From contig NZ_JAJAFR010000007.1 in the NCBI RefSeq assembly GCF_020734105.1, positions 124,001 to 188,000 of the forward strand: a stretch of DNA of 64,000 bases, in the 5' to 3' direction. The notes below the pieces were generated by a model. The model was not told where the DNA came from and did no database searches. It saw nothing but the letters and a program-made list of their open reading frames with translations. Both the position numbers and the translations under genes were made by a program. The stretch is from Alkalihalobacillus deserti. Its GTDB lineage: Bacteria > Bacillota > Bacilli > Bacillales > Bacillaceae_D. Of this stretch, positions 56,501 through 64,000 are shown piece by piece (within the stretch, counting starts at the first letter, position 1; every line of letters begins with the position of its first letter).

Positions 56501-57535
56501 ATGACTGAGGAAAAAAGACTCCAATCAAATCAAAGTTTCCCTCCAAGACGAAAACACCTGTCGGTTGATGAGTATGTTCAGGGTGTGATTAATGGTAACC
56601 GTGCAATTATTGCACAAGCGATAACATTAGTAGAAAGCAATTTGCCAAAACATATGGCAATAGCACAAAACGTACTAAAACAACTCATTCCACATACCGG
56701 AAAATCAATTCGGATCGGCTTTACAGGTGTTCCTGGTGCCGGTAAGAGTACACTGATTGAATCATTTGGCATGATGCTCTGTGAGCAAAATCACCGGGTA
56801 GCAGTATTAGCCGTTGACCCGACTAGTAGCGTTTCAAAAGGGAGTATTCTAGGGGATAAAACACGAATGGAACAACTTTCTCGCCACCCAGACGCATATG
56901 TTCGACCATCACCATCAAGTGGAACTCTAGGTGGAGTGACTAGAAAAAGCCGTGAAACCCTTCTTATTTGTGAGGCGGCAGGGTATGACGTGATTATCGT
57001 TGAGACCGTAGGAGTTGGTCAAAGTGAAATAACCGTTCGTTCCATGGTGGATTTTTTCCTTGTTATTATGCTGACCGGTGCTGGGGATGAATTGCAAGGA
57101 ATGAAAAAAGGAGTAATAGAGTTGGCCGATGCCATTTTTATTAATAAAGCTGATGGTACAAACAAACAAGCTGCTTTGAATGCTAAGGTTGATTACAACC
57201 GACTCCTTCATTTCTTACAACCTGCAACAGAAGGATGGGAAACAAAAGCGTTTACTGTGTCTGCGTTAACTGATGAAGGAGTCCCTCACATATGGGATGT
57301 CATTAAGAAATATAAAGAAGTTACTAGTTGTACTGGTGTCTTTGAAAAAAGACGAAAAGAACAGATGATCAATTGGGTTCATTCTATGATTGAAGACCAG
57401 TTAAAGGCGAGATTTTATGGTAACCCACTAATGAAAAAGAGTATATCCGAAATGGAGAAATTCCTTGTTAATGGTCAAACTTCACCAACTCTTGCAGTAC
57501 AACAATTATTCAGCATTTATGATGAAAATGGATAA
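56501..57535 (+). CDS. meaB: MeaB-type GTPase chaperone of methylmalonyl-CoA mutase
   Basis: A 344-residue G3E GTPase (MeaB/ArgK). GFTGVPGAGKSTLIESFG is the Walker A. AVLAVDPTSSVSKGSILGDK and MEQLSRHPDAYVRPSPSSGT are the MeaB switch motifs. IIVETVGVGQSE is Walker B, and FINKADGTNKQA approximates the base-binding NKxD. It protects the mutase from inactivation and gates cobalamin loading. It lies 52 bases after mutB behind GAGGAGG. Confidence 0.95.
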   Translation: MTEEKRLQSNQSFPPRRKHLSVDEYVQGVINGNRAIIAQAITLVESNLPKHMAIAQNVLKQLIPHTGKSIRIGFTGVPGAGKSTLIESFGMMLCEQNHRVAVLAVDPTSSVSKGSILGDKTRMEQLSRHPDAYVRPSPSSGTLGGVTRKSRETLLICEAAGYDVIIVETVGVGQSEITVRSMVDFFLVIMLTGAGDELQGMKKGVIELADAIFINKADGTNKQAALNAKVDYNRLLHFLQPATEGWETKAFTVSALTDEGVPHIWDVIKKYKEVTSCTGVFEKRRKEQMINWVHSMIEDQLKARFYGNPLMKKSISEMEKFLVNGQTSPTLAVQQLFSIYDENG

Positions 57536-57650
57536 GGAAACAAGATATTCTACTCTTTGAAACGTGGGAGAAACCAAGCATAACGAGAACGGTAGTTGCA
57601 AGTACCATTAAATGGATAAAGCGAATTGGAACAAATAGATGGGAGAGAGG

Positions 57651-58076
57651 ATGTTGCAGTTGAAACCACCAAATCAGATTGAGCATATTGGAATTGCCGT
57701 CAAAAATTTGGAAACTTCAGTAAAATTTTATACTGAAGTACTCGGGTTGAAATGTTTAGGTTATGAAGTTGTTGAAAGCGAAAAAGTTCGTGTGGCGTTT
57801 ATCGAAATTGGGGAGACCAGGTTGGAATTAGTGGAACCAATAAGTTCGGATAGTCCTATTTCTCAGTTTATCGAGAAAAAAGGAGAGGGCATTCACCATA
57901 TCGCACTACGGGTTGAAAATGCTGATGAGCATTTAAAAAATATGAAAGCACACGGAGTCAAGTTGATCAATGATAAACCGAAGCAGGGGGCACATGGGAA
58001 TTTGGTAGCCTTTCTTCATCCAAAGTCCACAAATGGAATATTACTCGAGTTCTGCCAACCTCAACGGAGGGAATGA
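57651..58076 (+). CDS. mce: Methylmalonyl-CoA epimerase
   Basis: About 141 residues. EHIGIAVKNLETSVKFYTEV and GIHHIALRVENADEHLKNM carry the metal-binding histidines of the vicinal-oxygen-chelate fold, and HPKSTNGILLEFCQPQ the late Glu. It converts (S)- to (R)-methylmalonyl-CoA between the carboxylase and the mutase. The start is uncertain: ATG 57639, ATG 57651 and TTG 57660 are all in frame behind GGGAGAGAGG. The last gene of the module. Confidence 0.92.
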   Translation: MLQLKPPNQIEHIGIAVKNLETSVKFYTEVLGLKCLGYEVVESEKVRVAFIEIGETRLELVEPISSDSPISQFIEKKGEGIHHIALRVENADEHLKNMKAHGVKLINDKPKQGAHGNLVAFLHPKSTNGILLEFCQPQRRE

Positions 58077-58199
58077 TGAACTTGGTATATATGGAGTTGC
58101 ACCTGAAGCTATATCGGATTACTTTTTCTGAATACTTCTACTCATTAAAATATAATTAGACTCATATATCCTATCAAAATAAGAAAAAAGGCAATTCCT
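58077..58199. other. Spacer after the epimerase
   Basis: No gene or terminator seen until the hairpin repeat, whose end may serve as terminator. Confidence 0.35.
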
Positions 58200-58200
58200 A

Positions 58201-58334
58201 TAAGACTTGCAATGGCTCCGTTCGCTACTCGTCTTACTATGAGAAACCCACTCATAGTAAGACTTTTAAAGATGTAGCGACTACGCTAATTGCTTCGAGT
58301 CTGTTCAAAAAGGGAAAAAACCTCCCTTTTTTTT
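58201..58334 (-). repeat. 130-bp hairpin repeat, copy 2
   Basis: Reverse complement of 15159-15291 with only a few differences. The 13-bp hairpin core is unchanged. In plus orientation its right end AGGGAAAAAACCTCCCTTTTTTTT is a terminator for the methylmalonyl operon. Confidence 0.75.
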
Positions 58335-58469
58335 AGAACGAGAAATATTAAAATTGATTTATCTTGGGATGGACTCCGTTGTTATAGAAAATGGGGTTTA
58401 TCGCAGTTTAGAGTGATATTATGGTGGTTTTAATTTCCAAACGCGTGGTAACTCCATCGTCTTAAAATG

Positions 58470-58733
58470 GTGGAGGGCAAATATCTGATTGGCTCTTATC
58501 TTTATCAGCCTTATATTGAAATACGCAAGGTTAAGACTAGAGATGCAATGATGCGGTGGTTACGGAATCAATTGAAGGATATGCTAGATCCGCGTTTTAC
58601 ATTATAGTAAAACGAAAAAACACTCTGCCATTAACAGAGCACTAGAATATATGAAGAACCATTTTGTGAAGATCTTACTCCTCAACAAGTAGCAGAAAAG
58701 GTAGATATGAATCATATCTACTTAAGCTATCTA
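58470..58733 (+). pseudogene. C-terminal relic of an AraC-type (YesN-like) response regulator
   Basis: KKHSAINRALEYMKNHF and, after a one-base frame slip, CEDLTPQQVAEKVDMNHIYL match the first HTH of AraC-type response regulators. A preceding frame (YIEIRKVKTRDAMMRWLRNQ) may be the linker region. It ends abruptly where the duplicated katG piece begins (58735), so a recombination junction lies here. Confidence 0.55.
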
Positions 58734-58734
58734 T

Positions 58735-59074
58735 ATGCCATATCGGCTGTGGCCATCATAGTCGGAACACGAACGGATGCATCTTCTGTATCTGGTGCAA
58801 GATCCTTCTGATCAGGATTTACAGCGACCCACTGATGTGCGCCTGCAGGGCTCTTTGTAAGCTCCCACTCATAACCAAATAATAGATCGAAGAAACCATT
58901 ATCCCACTGTGTCGGATTAGTCGTCCAAGCACCTTCAATACCGCTTGTGATTGAGTCACTACCTTTGCCGCTGCCGTGTTTGCTTAACCATCCTAAGCCT
59001 TGTGCTTCAATAGGAGCAGCTTCTGGTTCTGGACCAACATGTGCAGCATCTCTTGCACCGTGTGCTTTACCAAA
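58735..59074 (-). pseudogene. 340-bp duplicated internal fragment of katG
   Basis: Matches 60992-61331 of the intact katG base for base in the same orientation except for about eight differences, all transitions by my count. It encodes about residues 267-380 of KatG. It has no start or end of the gene and is flanked by an AraC relic and an iron-ADH relic. Few differences mean a recent event or gene conversion. Confidence 0.9.
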
Positions 59075-59079
59075 TATCC

Positions 59080-59431
59080 GCTAGGTGGTAAATTTAATAT
59101 TGCCCATGGTGAGGCGAATTCAATGCTTCTTCCTCATGTTACACAATTTAACCTTGATCAAATTGAAGAGCGTATGGCCATAATAGCGAGAACGATTGGG
59201 TTAGCTGACAAAGACGTTCCATCTCAAGATGCAGCAAATCAACTAATTGAAAGAATCATTGAGTGGACAAAAGCACTTAATATTCCACAAGACTTAAAAG
59301 AATTTGGTGTGAAAGAAGAAGATGTCCCTGCGTTAGCTGAAGCTGCTTCCAAAGTAACAAGACTACTAGATAATAACCCGAAAAAAGCAACAGTTTCAGA
59401 TATTGAAAAGATCTATAAAAGATTGCTATAA
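59080..59431 (+). pseudogene. Iron-containing alcohol dehydrogenase C-terminal relic
   Basis: GGKFNIAHGEANSMLLPHVT (an iron-ligand His is in this motif), then NLDQIEERMAIIARTIGLAD and ASKVTRLLDNNPKKATVSDI form an intact C-terminal third of a type III Fe-ADH (about 115 residues). The frame is open to its natural stop, but the 5' part is replaced by the katG fragment. The 143-residue ORF that begins at 59000 is therefore a chimera across the junction and not a natural protein. Confidence 0.75.
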
Positions 59432-59868
59432 AACATAGATTGGGAGTGATTTTATAAAGCTGATTTTTCATTTCAGAAGAATTGGCTTTGGCTGGTCTTC
59501 CTTGTTTCAATATGCCGAAGTAGTTAGGTAGGTCTATGGCCTCCTGACTGCTTGATATTGAATTAGTCCAGTTAATTTTATTAATTCTCCAGCATAATCC
59601 TTGAATATTGCTTACTAATTATAACTAAATATTAATATTGAGAACCCCTTTTTACGAATAGTAAGAAGGCGTTTTTTATTGTTTAATAAATGACAATCTC
59701 GTCCTATAATCTTTCATTAATAAGATACTAAAGGAGAACCGCTTCAGAACATAGAGGAATTACAGATAATTGAACTAAGGACGCTCCAAAGAAATAATCA
59801 TAGTGATCCACTATTCATATTAATAAGCTCTGTTTTAGATCAATTGTTTGTTTCTTCCACAAAAAAAA
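59432..59868. other. Intergenic stretch, no supported gene
   Basis: A short open frame (KLIFHFRRIGFGWSSLFQYA, about 59453-59530) may be more decayed coding DNA. Otherwise nothing recognisable. Confidence 0.35.
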
Positions 59869-59892
59869 CGCCGTCAAATAAACCTGACGGCG
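59861..59892 (-). terminator. Terminator of katG
   Basis: On the minus strand CGCCGTCA and TGACGGCG form an 8-bp GC-rich stem followed by TTTTTTTT. It lies 18 bases after the katG stop. Confidence 0.9.
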
Positions 59893-59909
59893 GATATTTC
59901 TTATACTTA

Positions 59910-62153
<2,244 letters not shown>

Positions 62154-62210
62154 TTAAGTAGTAAATAATTATGATTCTAATCTATAACTTAGAATTTAAT
62201 AATTATTCTT

Positions 62211-62225
62211 ATGTAATCATTATAA
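62211..62225 (-). promoter_or_regulatory. PerR-box-like operator of katG
   Basis: On the minus strand TTATAATGATTACAT matches the PerR consensus TTATAATNATTATAA at 12 of the 14 specified positions, about 80 bases upstream of the katG start. A weaker variant (TTAGAATCATAATTA) lies closer to the gene. PerR represses peroxide-defence genes and is released by hydrogen peroxide. Confidence 0.6.
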
Positions 62226-62627
62226 TAAACTATTACTTAAAAAGAAAGAAATATAGACTTGTAAGAATAAGTATTTTTAAGTAACAAGACTATTCATTAT
62301 CAATGGGAGGTTTCTATGGAAAGTAAACCTCTACCAATTGTATGTAAGAAAGAGAGGATTTAGAAATAGTTTTTAAGAAAAAGTTTATTACACTTCCAGA
62401 GATTTAGTGGAGATTAGTTGATTATGATGGATACTTTTATCCAAACAATAGAAGTCGAATCTCAAGAGATTTATGGAGGATTGAAAATTAGTAAATAAAA
62501 ATGAGAATGGAACGGAATTTTTAGAGAGTTACAATATAAATATCCTCATACTTACTATATAATGAGAAGGAATGATAGTAGGTAAGACATGGATTCCTTG
62601 AGAGATTCTTAATAAATGAATAATTTT
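62226..62627. other. Intergenic stretch upstream of katG
   Basis: AT-rich. A GGGAGG-preceded ATG at 62315 opens only a 15-codon frame (MESKPLPIVCKKERI), and other short frames are broken. Probably decayed DNA. Confidence 0.35.
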
Positions 62628-62668
62628 GGTGCCCGCCCCCCGTGCTTTAAAGCACGGGGGGCGGCACC
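62628..62668. repeat. Palindromic intergenic repeat (CTTTAAAG-loop type)
   Basis: GGTGCCCGCCCCCCGTG / CACGGGGGGCGGCACC around CTTTAAAG: a near-perfect dyad, sister of 4189-4231 but with a much more GC-rich stem. A TTTTT run follows on the plus strand. Confidence 0.75.
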
Positions 62669-62909
62669 TTTTTCGCGAAACTACTTGACAAATTTTTAAT
62701 GACTTAATGCAAAGCTAATGATTTTTTTGGCAATTTATATATTATGATATAAGACAGTGAAATAACGAAAATCGTTTGAATTTAATATTTAGATAAAACG
62801 AATGAATAACTTGTTGGCTAAAACAAGTACTACATAATAAAAATAGTTACTGAAGTCTCCGTAGATTTAACATAAAAGTGTATGGTTTGAATCCTAAGAG
62901 GTGGATGAA
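62669..62909. other. Spacer before the Fic relic
   Basis: Nothing recognised apart from an AAGAGGTGG ribosome-binding site just before 62910. Confidence 0.35.
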
Positions 62910-63289
62910 ATGTTCGAACAAATATCAGAAAAGGCGCTCCTTGATGTAAAACACCCCTTACCAAAGTACACATTAAGAAGTTTACATGAAAAGCTGCTAC
63001 TTGAATGGACTTATAATTCAAATGCAGCTCCATATCTTATTAAGGAAGAAATGGAAAAACTAATGAATTGGTATGAACAGGAGCAAATACATCCTTATTA
63101 TTAAATTTGGAACTAATAAAAGATAGCTTTCCACCTATTGTTATCAAAGTAGAAAATCGGTTAGATTATTACGAGGCTTTAGACAAGGTGCATACCCAAC
63201 AGGACTATGATAATTTTGTTCAGTTGGTTGCAAAGGAAGTAGAGGATTCGATAGATTTGTATTTGATGCAATTGAATAAATCTGAATGA
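62910..63289 (+). pseudogene. Fic-family protein gene with internal deletions
   Basis: Three parts of a Fic protein are joined. The N-terminal segment (FEQISEKALLDVKHPLPKYT, then SLHEKLLLEWTYNSNA, the inhibitory-helix region) is followed by LIKEEMEKLMNWYEQEQIHP. After a stop, ELIKDSFPPIVIKVENRLDY and YEALDKVHTQQDYDNFVQLV give the C-terminal part. The piece between IHPYY and ELIKD, where the active-site HPFxxGNGR lies in all Fic enzymes, is gone, as is the stretch after NSNA. The two short ORFs here are halves of this dead gene. A terminator still follows. Confidence 0.8.
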
Positions 63290-63315
63290 TTTTAGTGAAA
63301 AAAATAGATGTAATG

Positions 63316-63346
63316 AACCCCAAATCTTAAATGGTTGGGGTTTTTA
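63316..63346 (+). terminator. Terminator of the Fic relic
   Basis: AACCCCAA and TTGGGGTT flank an 11-base loop, followed by TTTA. Confidence 0.8.
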
Positions 63347-63515
63347 TATTCCAACAGTAAGAAATATTTTTAAAGCTAATGTATAGCAAAAACACATCTT
63401 ATTGGAATCTCCGTGATGTTGTCTACAACTCTCTAATATAAGGTATTTCTAGGCGTTTGCGGGGAATTCGATGACAAAAATTATTTGATATAATGAATAT
63501 ATTCAGTACTGTTAA
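63347..63515. other. Intergenic stretch with no gene seen
   Basis: AT-rich; nothing recognised. Confidence 0.35.
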
Positions 63516-63689
63516 TTAACTGTGCGGTGTAAAAATAAGGAGTTGTGTACCTCCTCCAATGTATCCCATTAAGAATAAATGTCTTTCAGGAATCCGTTGC
63601 ATCTGCTTTATGGCAAAATGTTTGTCCATTCCCATCATACAAAAACTAACAATATTAATGATTAAGAGATAATAGATAATAAACTCCAA
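63516..63689 (-). pseudogene. Truncated DUF1294 membrane protein
   Basis: A 57-codon minus-strand frame starting at TTG behind AAAAGGAG. It has a hydrophobic helix (IIYYLLIINIVSFCMMG) and then MDKHFAIKQMQRIPERHLFL, the conserved 'G.DK..A....WRI.E..L' motif of DUF1294 proteins. The second helix and the C-terminal FRHKT motif are missing; the frame leaves the family pattern after GYIGGG. Intact members have about 85-95 residues. Confidence 0.6.
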
Positions 63690-64000
63690 TTTTCATTACT
63701 CCTTTTAAGGATAAAACTGGCTACGTGTTTTTTTATACCTTAGCATATTTTTACATCTAGTATTAGTAATTTTTCCCATAAACAAACAATAAAATATCTT
63801 TTTTTCACAATTGAACTGTAGTAGTATAAATGTATAAGTATTTTATTTTTCTTTCTTTTTTGTGCGACCAATTTATGGTTAACAGGGTAACTATTAAACT
63901 TTCGGAACCTTTAAGGTTCAGATTTGACGCCACCAGTGTGTCTATTAATCTGATTTCTTAAAGATTTTTTTGCGTTTAAGGAGGTATTAGCGGAAGAGGA
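63690..64000. other. Right edge of the window, no gene seen
   Basis: Contains a perfect 15-bp palindrome GAACCTTTAAGGTTC (63905-63919) and, close to the end, TTTAAGGAGGTATTAG, which could be the ribosome-binding site of a gene beyond the window. Confidence 0.35.

Noticed and set aside
59000-59431. 143-residue ORF as a new protein
   Set aside because: Its first 25 or so residues are an antisense reading of a duplicated katG fragment, and the rest is the tail of an iron-ADH.
62901-63289. Two adjacent small ORFs as a toxin-antitoxin pair
   Set aside because: They are the two ends of one Fic gene whose middle is deleted.

Overview
The window looks like chromosomal DNA of a low-GC, spore-forming member of the Bacillaceae. 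The signs are strong AGGAGG ribosome-binding sites, an S-box (SAM-I) riboswitch, cre-like and PerR-box-like sites, an Sda-family sporulation checkpoint ORF, and protein families typical of Bacillus. No rRNA, tRNA or CRISPR array was seen. Species cannot be assigned from sequence reading alone.

Layout. Positions 1-7050 are a decayed flank: a methyl-accepting chemotaxis relic, an intact membrane sensor histidine kinase, a twice-frameshifted HTH gene with a second decayed copy, a SAM riboswitch driving an MsrA-like protein that lacks the catalytic cysteine, a NUDIX relic and an intact Dph6-type PP-loop ATPase. Positions 7055-27066 are an amino-acid/amine catabolic island. It holds LysR and PucR regulators, a methylmalonate/malonate-semialdehyde dehydrogenase with an omega-aminotransferase, two closely related AGCS sodium:amino-acid symporters, an SDR, and then an apparent pathway of aldehyde dehydrogenase, DAO-type flavoenzyme, DapA-family lyase/deaminase, Asp/Glu-racemase-family protein and a three-gene [2Fe-2S]/FAD oxidoreductase. 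Alanine dehydrogenase closes the island. Five promoter regions in it share a 19-bp dyad (consensus TTTWACANNNTGTCYAATG), so they probably form one regulon, plausibly under the PucR protein.

Positions 27660-45000 are a fatty-acid beta-oxidation island. An SLC23-type permease, a TetR regulator and a large operon-like array (FadF-like Fe-S protein, 3-hydroxyacyl-CoA dehydrogenase, acyl-CoA dehydrogenase, EtfB, EtfA, enoyl-CoA hydratase, CoA-transferase, thiolase, acyl-CoA synthetase) are preceded by duplicated leader regions. These carry ACAGAC-type dyads that look like TetR operators, including a tandem-repeat array. Fossils of an extra acyl-CoA dehydrogenase and an extra acyl-CoA synthetase show that this island was once larger. 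An IS3-type and an ISL3-type transposase relic mark rearrangements.

Positions 45967-58076 hold a LytTR regulator, a Cat1-type CoA-transferase and a complete propionyl-CoA to succinyl-CoA module (biotin carboxylase, BCCP, carboxyltransferase, both methylmalonyl-CoA mutase subunits, MeaB, epimerase). The beta-oxidation island feeds acetyl-CoA and propionyl-CoA into this module. Positions 58077-64000 are again a decayed flank: a copy of an intergenic hairpin repeat also found at 15.2 kb, an AraC relic, a 340-bp duplicated piece of katG fused to an iron-ADH relic, intact katG, a Fic relic and a truncated DUF1294 ORF.

All calls come from reading motifs and translations by eye; no database search was run.
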